Made by a program: the position numbers and the translations under genes. Of a DNA stretch of 64,000 nt, positions 36,463-45,672 are shown in pieces. The stretch is from Marinisporobacter balticus (GTDB lineage: Bacteria > Bacillota > Clostridia > Peptostreptococcales > Thermotaleaceae): assembly GCF_004345705.1 (NCBI RefSeq), contig NZ_SLWV01000002.1, positions 220,503-284,502 of the forward strand. Reading direction: 5' to 3'. The notes beneath the pieces were generated by a model. The model did not search any database, had not been told where the DNA came from, and saw nothing but the letters and a program-made list of their open reading frames with translations. Every line of letters begins with the position of its first letter. Position 1 is the first letter of the stretch.

Positions 36463-37908
36463 TTAAGCTACATCTGACCCTTTACCTATAATCTCTTTTC
36501 TAGCGTATTTTTCACCAAACATCAAATATTCTCTTTCCTTGTCAGTTACATCAGGATATGCTTTTTTAGTCATAACTGCTAAAATAACACCTAATACTAT
36601 CCATCCAAGAATCATTCCCCATTCATAAGGCCATACTAATGCACCTGGTGAAAATGGTAAGTACAGTGAAATAAATATAACAGAGATAATAATAGCTACC
36701 CATCCTATAATAACTCCATTTGAAACTTTAAACGGCCTTTCTAGATTTGGTTCTTTCTTTCTAAGACAAACGAATGATATACATACCATCAAGTACGTAA
36801 TAACTACACCAAATGAACTCGCATTAACAAACCAAACCAATGCATTTTTCCCCATTAATGGTGATAATAAACAAATAATACCAATAAGAATGATTGCTGC
36901 ATAAGGAGACTGTGTTTTGGGATGTACCTTACCAAATACTGGCGGAAGCATTTTCGCTCTACCCATTGCAAACAATACTCTAGCACCACCAACAATAAAT
37001 CCATTCCAACTAGTAAGAATACCACATAACGCACCTATAATTAATATTTTCCCCCACATAGCTGATCCAAATAAATATGCTGCAGCATCAGCTACTGGAA
37101 CTGCCCCATTATTTCTTACTTCAATTGGACATGCCTTAGCAATCCCTAAAATCATTAAAATATACCATGCTGCAGCCATGAAAATTGACAAAATTAAAAT
37201 TTTTGCAATCTGTTTTAGTGGAATATTCATTTCTTCAGCAGACTGTGGGATTACGTCAAATCCAACATACATAGCAGGAGCCATTAATAAAACTGATATC
37301 AATCCCTTGCCACTTGTATACATATCTCCCATAAATTCTGCATTTCCCATGCTTGTTCCACCTACAATAAATAATACTCCAACTCCAGTTAATCCAATTG
37401 TAGCTATTGTTTGAAATAAAGCTGCACTTTTTCCACCCATATAGTTTACTATAAGTAAAATCAATCCTACAGCCATACCCACTGCACACCAAGAAAAATA
37501 AACATCATAACCCGCAATAGTCCATAAATATCCTGCCTTTGGTATAGGAATAACATAATCTATCGCAGTAGAAATAGCAATCCCTTCCCAAGCAGCAACA
37601 CCAATATATGCAAAACAAGTAGCCCATATCGTAATCCATGAAGCCGTATATCCCATACCTCTATATGCAAATACCATTCCTCCACCTGCACATGGCAATG
37701 CAGGCGTAAGCTCTGCATAACACAAACCGACAAATATACACATGACTGCCCCAATTAAAAAGGCTCCCATTGCACCTACCCATCCAGCTTCCTTAACCCA
37801 ATAGCCAGCAAGCATAACCCATCCCCAGCCTACCATGGCTCCAAATGCTAATGCGAGTACATCCCCTTTCGAGTAAACCTTTTCCAAATTCTCACGTTTT
37901 TGCGTCAT
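36463..37908 (-). CDS. APC-family amino acid permease, probably GABA uptake
   Basis: 481 residues with about 12 hydrophobic helices. The N-terminal LALAFGAMVGWGWVMLAGYW glycine-rich helix 1 and the PCAGGGMVFAYRGMG segment are typical of amino acid-polyamine-organocation transporters. It precedes gabT and follows a sigma-54 promoter. I infer GABA (or a related amine) import. The substrate is not readable from sequence. Confidence 0.8.
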   Translation of the reverse strand: MTQKRENLEKVYSKGDVLALAFGAMVGWGWVMLAGYWVKEAGWVGAMGAFLIGAVMCIFVGLCYAELTPALPCAGGGMVFAYRGMGYTASWITIWATCFAYIGVAAWEGIAISTAIDYVIPIPKAGYLWTIAGYDVYFSWCAVGMAVGLILLIVNYMGGKSAALFQTIATIGLTGVGVLFIVGGTSMGNAEFMGDMYTSGKGLISVLLMAPAMYVGFDVIPQSAEEMNIPLKQIAKILILSIFMAAAWYILMILGIAKACPIEVRNNGAVPVADAAAYLFGSAMWGKILIIGALCGILTSWNGFIVGGARVLFAMGRAKMLPPVFGKVHPKTQSPYAAIILIGIICLLSPLMGKNALVWFVNASSFGVVITYLMVCISFVCLRKKEPNLERPFKVSNGVIIGWVAIIISVIFISLYLPFSPGALVWPYEWGMILGWIVLGVILAVMTKKAYPDVTDKEREYLMFGEKYARKEIIGKGSDVA

Positions 37909-38138
37909 TTATTCGCCTCCTTTATATTATTAAATTCATATACGGCAACATATGAATTTATTGTTAATATTTTCATAAAGATGCATAAGTTAATGATCTA
38001 TATCTTTATGATTAAAACGTTTTCCTTAGATTAACAGTATTCAACACTACCGTATATTCAATTTAAAATGATAATGATGTGCATTTTCTTAAAATTTTTC
38101 CATCATTTTCACAATTTAAATTGTTCATTTATTAACAG

Positions 38139-38154
38139 AGCAATATTCATGCCA
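38139..38154 (-). promoter_or_regulatory. Sigma-54 promoter of the permease-gabT operon
   Basis: Minus strand TGGCATGAATATTGCT matches the -24/-12 consensus TGGCAYG-N4-TTGCW at every conserved position. Transcription would start near 38128 and run through a leader of about 220 bases into the permease gene. Confidence 0.85.
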
Positions 38155-38215
38155 ATATTAAACCAAGCATTTTACATGTTTGATCCTACCACAAATATAG
38201 TATTTCTTCAAAAAA

Positions 38216-38351
38216 GATTCATTTTTGAATCCTGTCGTTTAAATCCCTATTTTTAGTATTTAGATTTAATTCAAAACTGCATGAATAATTCATTTATGAA
38301 TCATTCATGCAGTTTCTTTAAGTCAAAAACTCAAATATTGCATTATTCCAA
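38216..38351. promoter_or_regulatory. Candidate upstream activating sequences for the sigma-54 activator
   Basis: GATTCA-TTTT-TGAATC (about 38216-38231), a 40-base inverted repeat beginning AAACTGCATGAAT (38274-38319) and a degenerate TTGCATTATTCCAA (38338-38351) lie 65-200 bases upstream of the sigma-54 promoter, the usual distance for enhancer sites. The long inverted repeat may also act as the terminator of the activator gene, since it follows its stop codon. Confidence 0.5.
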
Positions 38352-38384
38352 AATTTAAATATCTTCCAGAAATAAAATAAATGA

Positions 38385-40145
38385 TTATTTAACATCTGAA
38401 CAACCGTATTTTTTTAATTTTCTCACAATTGTCGATTGACTAACACCAAGTACCTCAGCTACTTTGTATGTGTTATTATATTTTTTGTATGCTTTTAAGA
38501 TAATTTCTTTTTCAGTTTCTTCAATCGCCCTTTTCAATGGAATAATCTCTTTACATTCAACTTGATGCATTTTACTTTCACCTAATGATACTGGTAAATC
38601 ACATACATGGATAATATCTTTATCTACTGTTACCATAATTCTTTCAATACAGTTTTCTAATTCTCTCACATTGCCAGGCCAATGATAATCCGTCAAATAG
38701 TTATATACGTCTTGATCTATTTTTCTATTTATTCCATATTTTCTATTTAACTTCTCCCAAAAATGATGAATCAGTATAATAATATCTCGTTTTCTTTCTC
38801 TCAATGGTGGAATTTCTATCGGTATTACATTTAATCTATAAAAAAGATCTTCTCTGAATCGACCTTCTTTTACCATATTATTAAGATTTTTATTTGTTGC
38901 AGTAATCAATCTAAAATCAGATGTTAATGTTTCTGTTCCTCCCACCCTTGTGAATTTCTTTTCTTGAATTGCTTTTAAAATTTTGACTTGCATCTGCATA
39001 GGCAATTCACTAATCTCATCTAAAAATAAAGTTCCTTTATGCGCTAAATCTAATTTCCCTATTTTTCCCTCTTTTCTTGCACCAGTGAATGCACCTTTTT
39101 CATAGCCAAATAACTCTGACTCCAATAAAGTCTCTGGTATTGCACCACAATTAATGCTCATAAATTTACTCTGACATCGATCACTCATTTTATGAATTTC
39201 GTGCGCCAACATACTTTTCCCTACGCCTGATTCTCCACTAATTAAAACATTAGAATCAACATGTGCTACTTTTTGAGATATACACATTACTTTTTTCATT
39301 TTTAAACTTTTATGTAAGATCCCGCCTTTCTTATCTTCCTTCTGCTTTAATAGCTCTAATTGATAATAATATTTCTGAGCAGTCTTTCTAGCTTCACTTA
39401 ATTTTTCTCTCAGTTCATATATTTCTGTAATATCTTTCGCCATACTTATAACAAATATCAAATTCTCATTTCCGTCGAAAATCGGATGTCCTGTAACGAT
39501 TAATACCTTTCCTGAATTTGTTTTTTGCGTAATTGAAATCCTCTTCTTTTCTTTGATAACTTTCGTTGTAACTGATGGACTGAAAACCCCCATATTTTGT
39601 AGTTCAAAAACATTTTTTCCTATAAAACTATCCTCTTCAAGATTATAAAATTTCTTATATACTTCATTCATCTTTAATATATTTCCATTTGGATCTGTAA
39701 CAATGATTTCATCATAAGAAGAATTAAATACTGATTCGAGTTCCCTACTGATACTGTTACAAAGTTTTAACGTATTAATATAATTTTCATGATCGTTTGC
39801 ATCTTCAAAGACGACTACAGCTCCCATTATATCTCGATTAATTTCTATCGGGCTAATATTTATAAAATTTGTTTCTTGCTTAAATACCGCTTTTACATCA
39901 CAAAAACATAACCCTTCTATTAATACCGACTGTATTTTATTGAACGAAATAATTTCATTTATTTTTTTTCCTCGTATGTTTTCTGGTTTTTTTTTCAAAT
40001 ACACTTGTGCTTTTTTATTAACAAAAATAATAGATTCATTTTTATCTACAATTATTAAACCCTTATCAATACCATTCAAAAATGAAAGGATCACCCCTTC
40101 TTGAAATATAGATTCTAAGATTTCATTTAGTTCATATGATAGCAT
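38385..40145 (-). CDS. Sigma-54-dependent activator with two PAS domains
   Basis: 586 residues. Two PAS-like sensor domains occupy about residues 10-125 and 135-255, followed by a short coiled linker. The AAA+ domain has Walker A GESGVGKSMLAHEIH near 305, the sigma-54 contact loop GAFTGA (in GYEKGAFTGARKEG) and Walker B KGTLFLDEISELP. The C-terminal Fis-type helix-turn-helix (YKVAEVLGVSQSTIVRKLKKYG) ends the protein. There is no receiver domain, so it probably senses a small molecule, plausibly GABA or a pathway intermediate, through PAS. It lies between the two operons that carry sigma-54 promoters and is the obvious regulator of both. Confidence 0.92.
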   Translation of the reverse strand: MLSYELNEILESIFQEGVILSFLNGIDKGLIIVDKNESIIFVNKKAQVYLKKKPENIRGKKINEIISFNKIQSVLIEGLCFCDVKAVFKQETNFINISPIEINRDIMGAVVVFEDANDHENYINTLKLCNSISRELESVFNSSYDEIIVTDPNGNILKMNEVYKKFYNLEEDSFIGKNVFELQNMGVFSPSVTTKVIKEKKRISITQKTNSGKVLIVTGHPIFDGNENLIFVISMAKDITEIYELREKLSEARKTAQKYYYQLELLKQKEDKKGGILHKSLKMKKVMCISQKVAHVDSNVLISGESGVGKSMLAHEIHKMSDRCQSKFMSINCGAIPETLLESELFGYEKGAFTGARKEGKIGKLDLAHKGTLFLDEISELPMQMQVKILKAIQEKKFTRVGGTETLTSDFRLITATNKNLNNMVKEGRFREDLFYRLNVIPIEIPPLRERKRDIIILIHHFWEKLNRKYGINRKIDQDVYNYLTDYHWPGNVRELENCIERIMVTVDKDIIHVCDLPVSLGESKMHQVECKEIIPLKRAIEETEKEIILKAYKKYNNTYKVAEVLGVSQSTIVRKLKKYGCSDVK

Positions 40146-40211
40146 AATTATTCACTCCCTTTATTCTACAGTAAACTCATTCAGCAAATTTGAACATCTA
40201 AATTAACTTTA

Positions 40212-40235
40212 ACTCCCACTTATAGCCGTGAGAGT
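40212..40235. repeat. Inverted repeat resembling an IS200/IS605-type end
   Basis: ACTCCCAC and GTGAGAGT form an eight-base stem (one G-U) around TTATAGCC. Such hairpins occur at ends of IS200/IS605-group elements. No transposase or TnpB gene is next to it, so this is only a possible relic. Confidence 0.3.
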
Positions 40236-40498
40236 CTTATAAAAAGATAAACCTTTTTACGGATCTATATACTGAATTTCTCCATATTCCTTTATTTTTC
40301 CAGAATTATCATAAGAAATATGCGTAATTACTAAGCAAGAGTAGTTGCAGAATTGACAGAAAAGAATGTTTATTTACTGCAAGATGTGAAGTTTGATCAG
40401 ATTTAAGATAATCAACTACCATTATGTGCATACAGTTTGTGTTAGAATATTGAAGTAATTTTTATCAACATAAATTTTTCTGGTCGTTTGGTAATCAT

Positions 40499-40711
40499 AT
40501 GGTACGTAACAAAGCTGCTATCGAACGGTATGTACATCTATTGGTAATCACATTCACATTAATTTCTGTATTGCCGTTTATTGATGAAAGTTTTTCAAAA
40601 TATCAATTTGAAAGTCGTCAAAAAATAAAACATACTATTTCCATTACTTTGACGCAGAAATTAATTTTCGAGGGTTTCTTATTATATCTTTTCTTAATAG
40701 TAAAGATATAA
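40499..40711 (+). pseudogene. Possible transposase C-terminal remnant
   Basis: A 70-codon frame starts MVRNKAAIERYVHLLVITFTL, a pattern like the end of several DDE transposases (VR-x-KAIERY followed by a hydrophobic helix). There is no catalytic region and no ribosome binding site. It sits in an 800-base gene-free gap beside the broken 4hbD terminator. Confidence 0.4.
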
Positions 40712-40785
40712 CTTAATTTACTTGTAAACTAATGTCCCTTCATAAGTAAACACAACTTTTTACTGTACAGTACTAACCGCAAAAA

Positions 40786-40852
40786 AAAAGAGGACTGTTT
40801 TCTATAAGATAGTAATTACTTAAACAATCTACCAAAAAGAAATGTCCTCATA
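40786..40852. repeat. Imperfect inverted repeat in the IS-remnant gap
   Basis: GAGGACTGTTTTCT and AAGAAATGTCCTC are inverted relative to each other with about 35 bases between them. They may be the terminal repeats of a small or deleted insertion element. The rest of 40146-40961 shows no gene. Confidence 0.35.
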
Positions 40853-40961
40853 AAAAAAAGTTTACCGTATTTTAAAACTGCTTACAATCATTTATATCTA
40901 ATTAATCATTAGAAAAACTAATTTTACTCTATACTCTCACCCTATCTTTAAAAGGCTTTTT

Positions 40962-42077
40962 TTAATATAGATTCTTATAGATATTTAAGATTTCTTCTCT
41001 TGAAAGGGGCACATAGTTGTTTGCAAGCAATCTTTGTTGTCCTGCTATTACAGCATCTGTAAAGCCTTCAATTTCTTCTTCTTTCATACCATATTCTTTT
41101 AGTGGGTTTTTACTTAACAACTTATCTAATATACCTGAAAGTGCAGTATATACATCACTTTCTTCTACATTTAAAAGATTTGCTAGTACCCTATTTAATT
41201 CTTTAATCTTTCCATTTGGATCTAATCTGTTGTATGTATTAAATACTTCTGTAAAGAATTGATAATTTGCTTCTCCATGAGGAACATGGTATGTACCCCC
41301 GAGTGGATAAGATAGTGCATGAACAGCACCTACTCCAGTATTTCCAAATGCAATTCCTGCATAATTACTTCCAACTACAAAATCTTCTAATATCTCTAAA
41401 CGATATTCTTCACCTTTTTCAATAATTTGTAGATAGCCTTTTAAAATCATCTCTGTTGCTCTTACACTGATCATTTGTGTAAATTCATTTGCATTTGGAG
41501 ATACATAAGATTCGATCGCATGAATCAATGCATCAATAGAACTATATACAAAGAATTTGTATGGCAGTCCCTTCACAAGCTCTGGAATTAAAACAGCTAC
41601 ATCTGCATATAATTCATCAATTGCCAATCCCATTTTTGTACCCTTTGCTTTAATTTCAGCAATTGAAATATTTGTTACTTCACTTCCTGTTCCACAAGTT
41701 GTAGGCACAATAATTAATTCTTTATCTTTAATAAAATCAATTTTCTTCTCAAACATATCAATTGCATTTTTTCCATCTTCAAATATTAATAGTTTTGCAA
41801 TATCAATAACAGTGCCTCCACCAATTGCAATGATTCTTTTATAAGGTTTGTCTACTACTTCCATTAAAATCTTATCAATCATTTCATCTGATGGCTCACC
41901 TAAACCATATTTCTCTTGCATTAAGAAATCTGCCTTTAAATTTAGTGGCTTCATAAACGGGTCATAAATGAATTCATGTGTTAATACTAAATCCCCTTCT
42001 CCGATTTCAAACGCTTCTGCAAAACCTTTAAATGCGTCAAATTTATGAATTTGTGTTGGTAATTTAAAAAATTTCAT
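40962..42077 (-). CDS. 4hbD: NAD-dependent 4-hydroxybutyrate dehydrogenase
   Basis: Reduces succinate semialdehyde to 4-hydroxybutyrate in the GABA fermentation. 371 residues of the iron-containing alcohol dehydrogenase family. GGGTVIDIAKLL near residue 85 is the nucleotide loop, and VPTTCGTGSEVTNISIAE follows near 120. Metal ligands lie in IDALIHAIESY and in ALSYPLGGTYHVPHGEAN. From memory of the family, the sequence closely resembles the characterised Clostridium aminobutyricum enzyme, including YGLGEPSDEMI near 55. ATG at 42077 follows AAAGGGTGG. The natural terminator hairpin after the gene is cut in half. Confidence 0.92.
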   Translation of the reverse strand: MKFFKLPTQIHKFDAFKGFAEAFEIGEGDLVLTHEFIYDPFMKPLNLKADFLMQEKYGLGEPSDEMIDKILMEVVDKPYKRIIAIGGGTVIDIAKLLIFEDGKNAIDMFEKKIDFIKDKELIIVPTTCGTGSEVTNISIAEIKAKGTKMGLAIDELYADVAVLIPELVKGLPYKFFVYSSIDALIHAIESYVSPNANEFTQMISVRATEMILKGYLQIIEKGEEYRLEILEDFVVGSNYAGIAFGNTGVGAVHALSYPLGGTYHVPHGEANYQFFTEVFNTYNRLDPNGKIKELNRVLANLLNVEESDVYTALSGILDKLLSKNPLKEYGMKEEEIEGFTDAVIAGQQRLLANNYVPLSREEILNIYKNLY

Positions 42078-42109
42078 CCTATCCACCCTTTCAATTTTTA
42101 TCAGAATCA

Positions 42110-43411
42110 TTAGAATTTACAATCAAATCTCTTTTCCCATTCTTCTATTAACATAGGTCTAAAGTCTGGATGCGCAATATGAATTAGCGCGCGACCTCTC
42201 TCTTTTAAACTCTTTCCTCTAAGGCTTGCAATACCATATTCTGTTACGATATAATGTACATCATTACGTGTCGTTGTAACAGCTGATCCTTCATCTATTA
42301 GTGGAACAATACGAGAAACCGTTCCTTTTGATGCCGTTGATGGAATCGCAATGATAGATTTTCCGTTTTTTCCCATACTTACCCCACGTACATAATCAAC
42401 CTGTCCACCTACACCGCTAAATTGTCTAAGTCCAATGCTTTCTGAAACAATTTGACCCATTAAATCTATTTGGATACAAGAGTTTACTGAAACCATATTG
42501 TCATTTTGCATAATCACACATGGATTATTTACATAATCTACAGAGTATAATTCAACAGATGGATTATTATCAACAAAATCATAAAGTCTCTTTGTTCCCA
42601 TTAAGAAGGTTACAACCATTTTTCCTTTATGTAATGTTTTCTTCTTATTATTAATCACACCTGCTTCTACTAATTCAACAACCCCATCTGAAAACATCTC
42701 TGAATGAATCCCTAAATCTTTTTTATCTTTTAGAAATAATAGCACTGCATCTGGAATTGCACCAATACCTAATTGTAACGTAGATCCATTTTCAATCAAT
42801 TTCGCGCAATTTTCACCAATTTGTTTTTCTATTTCACCAATTTTAGGTGGATTTAACTCTATAATTGGATAAGATGTTTCAATAATATGGTCTATTTCAG
42901 ATATATGAATAAAATTATCTCCCATCGTTCTTGGTAGTTGATCATTAACTTCTGCAATAACCAATTTTGCACATTCTGCTGCTGGTTTTGTATAGTCACA
43001 CGAAAGTCCAAAACTACAATATCCATGTTCATCTGGACGGCTTACTTGGATAAGTGCCACATCCACAGGTAAATAGTCTTCTTTAAATAATCTTGGCACT
43101 TCTGTAAAGAAACAAGGTGTATAATCTGCTCTTGCTTCATTTACTGCTTTTCTAGTAGAACCGCCTACAAATAGTGCATTATGCCTAAAATGTTTTGCCA
43201 TTTCCGGTTTTGCATATTCACTTTTACCCATAGCTACCATGTGAACAATTTCTACATTTTCATATTGATCTTTATTATGAACCATTGCATCTACTAATTC
43301 TAGTGGCTCACTACACGCATGTCCAATAACGACTCTATTTGTCGATTGAATATTTTTTACAGCCTCTTGCGCCGTTGTTAATTTTGATGTATAGATATCT
43401 TGCCAACGCAT
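42110..43411 (-). CDS. abfT: 4-hydroxybutyrate CoA-transferase
   Basis: Moves CoA from acetyl-CoA or butyryl-CoA to 4-hydroxybutyrate. About 433 residues of the acetyl-CoA hydrolase/transferase family. TLQLGIGAIPDAVL near residue 215 and the GIHSEMFSDGVVEL block near 235 contain the catalytic glutamate. QFSGVGGQVDYVRG near 340 and VVTEYGIASLRGKS near 395 are the glycine-rich CoA loops. The ATG at 43411 gives the family N-terminus MRWQDIY. A start three codons upstream is also possible. It lies eight bases before the CGGC-protein gene end. Confidence 0.92.
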   Translation of the reverse strand: MRWQDIYTSKLTTAQEAVKNIQSTNRVVIGHACSEPLELVDAMVHNKDQYENVEIVHMVAMGKSEYAKPEMAKHFRHNALFVGGSTRKAVNEARADYTPCFFTEVPRLFKEDYLPVDVALIQVSRPDEHGYCSFGLSCDYTKPAAECAKLVIAEVNDQLPRTMGDNFIHISEIDHIIETSYPIIELNPPKIGEIEKQIGENCAKLIENGSTLQLGIGAIPDAVLLFLKDKKDLGIHSEMFSDGVVELVEAGVINNKKKTLHKGKMVVTFLMGTKRLYDFVDNNPSVELYSVDYVNNPCVIMQNDNMVSVNSCIQIDLMGQIVSESIGLRQFSGVGGQVDYVRGVSMGKNGKSIIAIPSTASKGTVSRIVPLIDEGSAVTTTRNDVHYIVTEYGIASLRGKSLKERGRALIHIAHPDFRPMLIEEWEKRFDCKF

Positions 43412-43428
43412 CTTATTCATCCTTTCTA

Positions 43429-43704
43429 TTACTCACCTATTTTTGTGATTGCATTCAAAACTTTTTCATAGTCTGCTGCACTTTTTACACAAAAAACACC
43501 TCTGCGGGTTTCAACGTGTTTAAAATTCGCACAACAATTCATGCAGCCACCCATTACCAAAATGAAATCATAGATTTCTCCTTCTTTTGCAACTACCAAA
43601 TCATACATTTCTCCAAGGTTTTTACTCACTTTATCTACAAATGCCTTACGTTCATACCGTGGATTACACCCGCCACAATATTTTACGCCTATTCTCAAAA
43701 TCAT
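43429..43704 (-). CDS. Small CGGC-motif cysteine-rich protein
   Basis: 91 residues with six cysteines: YCGGCNPRYER near residue 9, MGGCMNCCANF near 51 and one in VFCVKSA near 72. No membrane segment. I recognise the CGGCNPRY motif as recurring in small proteins of anaerobes but know no proven function. Its position between abfT and the NifU-like gene, next to an Fe-S flavoenzyme, suggests metal or cluster handling for the dehydratase. Confidence 0.7.
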   Translation of the reverse strand: MILRIGVKYCGGCNPRYERKAFVDKVSKNLGEMYDLVVAKEGEIYDFILVMGGCMNCCANFKHVETRRGVFCVKSAADYEKVLNAITKIGE

Positions 43705-43709
43705 TCTCC

Positions 43710-43988
43710 TTACTTTTCTTTGTTTAATATTTTTTTTGCCATATCAATCAGCTCTCCACTCACTTCATTCACTAAAAGCACTTCTTTCACTTCTGGAATT
43801 TCTTCTTGCAAACCCACTAAAACAATATCTTCCAAAGTAAATTTTGCAGATGGACAACCACTACATGCTCCTAACAATTTTACTTCTACAATTCCGTTCT
43901 CTACTTTTACTAATTCAATATTTCCATAATGTGCTATAAGCTTTGGTTTTATTTTTGATTCAATCACTTCGTTAACCCTATCAAACAT
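43710..43988 (-). CDS. NifU-like Fe-S scaffold domain protein
   Basis: 92 residues, the NifU C-terminal domain alone. The CxxC cluster-binding pair is in LLGACSGCPSAKFTLED near residue 39, followed by the family's VPEVKEV strand. Such proteins carry and deliver 4Fe-4S clusters. It lies between abfD and the CGGC protein, so delivery of the cluster to 4-hydroxybutyryl-CoA dehydratase is the most economical role. The ribosome binding site GTGGGGTGA can pair with an upstream CACCCC. Confidence 0.85.
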   Translation of the reverse strand: MFDRVNEVIESKIKPKLIAHYGNIELVKVENGIVEVKLLGACSGCPSAKFTLEDIVLVGLQEEIPEVKEVLLVNEVSGELIDMAKKILNKEK

Positions 43989-44010
43989 GCGATCACCCCA
44001 CTATAATATT

Positions 44011-44030
44011 GGGGTGGATTTTTCCACCCC
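44011..44030 (-). promoter_or_regulatory. Strong intercistronic hairpin between abfD and the NifU-like gene
   Basis: Minus strand GGGGTGGA-AAAA-TCCACCCC, a perfect eight-base-pair GC-rich stem with no T-tract, so not a terminator. It could protect the abfD message. Its 3' arm can alternatively pair with the GTGGGGTG ribosome binding site of the next gene. Confidence 0.6.
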
Positions 44031-44051
44031 ATTTATTATATCAATATTTTT

Positions 44052-45545
44052 CTATTTTTTAGCAGCCGCTGCTTCTCTTTGTGCAATAGACGCTTCATCA
44101 ATTCTTGCAATTTTCTTAGCTAACTCTTTTTTATGTGCTAAATTTCCTTGTCTTGCAATCATGATCCTTTGTGCTTGTGGTGAACCTGCTCCATGCATTG
44201 ATTCTGTTCTGTATCCAACTGCTGCTGTTCCTAATGTCATATTTTCAACTAATCTTAATATGCGCATTCTATGCTCTGTTGGTACATCATCTACACCTTT
44301 GAAGTATTTCTCACAGATTGGCCCAAGCTTTGGATGTTTGAAATCTTTTTCTGATGGCATTGTTACCATAAGTCCACCTGCAATATCTTCTGCAAGTCTT
44401 GTAATTTCATATGGGAATCTTGTTACATTTTGCTTACAGATATTTGCAAGTAATAGATCTATTTGATAATTTCCAGCTTCCGTTGGATATCCTTCTGCTG
44501 AACAGGCAATTCCACAACAATATAATGTTTCATTTAAATGGGTCATTTCAATCAATTTATCTTTCACATGTGTCGCTTTTGCAGCACCATTAAAGTCTGC
44601 TGCTACTGCGGCTGCACCGATTAATACATCGCCTACTCCTACTTTACATCCACCATAACTTTGACGGTGATATCCTGCAAATCTTTCTACAAGCATACCT
44701 GCAAATTCTACTTCTCCATTTAAGAAGATTCTATCATTTGGAATAAATACATCATCAAATACAACTAATGCTTCTTGTCCACCAAATTCTTTATTTCCTA
44801 AATCTACATCTGCATCTTCTTCTAATTTTCTTGTGTCACAGCTTTGACGACCATATATCATAAAGATTCCTTCTGCATCTGTTGGTATTGCAAATGATAC
44901 TGCGTAGCTTTCGTCTCCTTCTCTCATTGCCATTGTTGGCATGATCAAATGCTCATGTGAGTTGATTGACCCTGTTTGATGTGCTTTTGCACCTCTTACA
45001 ACAATTCCATCTTCTCTTTGTTCTACAATACGTAAGAATAAATCTGGATCTGCTTGTTTGCTTGGTGCAAGTCCTCTATTTCCTTTTGGATCTGTCATCG
45101 CACCATCTACAGTTAAATCATTTGCTTGTACATACTCTAAATATTTTTTGAAGTTTTCATGATACTTTGTTCCATGTGCTTGATCGATTTCAAAAGTTGT
45201 ACTATATACTGCATTAAATGAATCCATCCCTACACAGCGTTGGAAACAGGTTGCAGTTTTTTGTCCAAGTAATCTTAGCATTTTTACTTTTTTTCTTAAA
45301 TCATCTGTATTTTGATGTAGATGTGTAAAACGATTTACTTTTTCTCCTGTTAAGTTTGATGTAGCAGTCATTAAATCTTCATATTGTGGATCATGCGCTA
45401 AATCATAAGTCATTCCTACCGCGTTTATAGAGGGTCTGATAATTGGATGATCTACAAAATTTTCAACTAATTCTCCAAACATATACACTTTTACATTTAA
45501 TTTTCTTAAACTATCCAGATATTGCTCTTTTGTCATTAATGCCAT
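44052..45545 (-). CDS. abfD: 4-hydroxybutyryl-CoA dehydratase / vinylacetyl-CoA delta-isomerase
   Basis: Radical-type dehydration of 4-hydroxybutyryl-CoA to crotonyl-CoA using FAD and an unusual 4Fe-4S cluster, oxygen-sensitive. 497 residues of the HpaB/AbfD acyl-CoA-dehydrogenase-like fold. Cluster ligands are all present: Cys100 and Cys104 (in TATCFQRCVGMDS), His293 and Cys300 (in AGYHRQSYGGCKVG), matching Cys99, Cys103, His292 and Cys299 of the Clostridium aminobutyricum enzyme offset by one. First gene of the operon, under a sigma-54 promoter at 45657. A second, broken copy lies at 47.5 kb. Confidence 0.95.
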   Translation of the reverse strand: MALMTKEQYLDSLRKLNVKVYMFGELVENFVDHPIIRPSINAVGMTYDLAHDPQYEDLMTATSNLTGEKVNRFTHLHQNTDDLRKKVKMLRLLGQKTATCFQRCVGMDSFNAVYSTTFEIDQAHGTKYHENFKKYLEYVQANDLTVDGAMTDPKGNRGLAPSKQADPDLFLRIVEQREDGIVVRGAKAHQTGSINSHEHLIMPTMAMREGDESYAVSFAIPTDAEGIFMIYGRQSCDTRKLEEDADVDLGNKEFGGQEALVVFDDVFIPNDRIFLNGEVEFAGMLVERFAGYHRQSYGGCKVGVGDVLIGAAAVAADFNGAAKATHVKDKLIEMTHLNETLYCCGIACSAEGYPTEAGNYQIDLLLANICKQNVTRFPYEITRLAEDIAGGLMVTMPSEKDFKHPKLGPICEKYFKGVDDVPTEHRMRILRLVENMTLGTAAVGYRTESMHGAGSPQAQRIMIARQGNLAHKKELAKKIARIDEASIAQREAAAAKK

Positions 45546-45656
45546 TTAAATCCTCTCCCCTTTTTAATATTGTTATTATTTTAACAAATATTTAAGTATT
45601 TGTATAGCTATTTCTTATATTTTTGCACAAATATTTCTATATCCATATAAAATTAT

Positions 45657-45672
45657 TGCAAACTTCATGCCA
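45657..45672 (-). promoter_or_regulatory. Sigma-54 promoter of the abfD operon
   Basis: Minus strand TGGCATGAAGTTTGCA fits TGGCAYG-N4-TTGCW perfectly. The transcript would have a leader of about 100 bases before abfD. Confidence 0.87.

Noticed and set aside
38068..38256. 62-codon plus-strand ORF
   Set aside because: It overlaps the sigma-54 promoter and enhancer region and has no ribosome binding site.
38274..38319. Long inverted repeat as a certain terminator
   Set aside because: The T-tract is short on both strands. Position also fits an enhancer site, so it is listed only as a candidate regulatory site.
40212..40235. TnpB or guide-RNA locus
   Set aside because: The hairpin alone is suggestive, but no TnpB or TnpA reading frame is adjacent.
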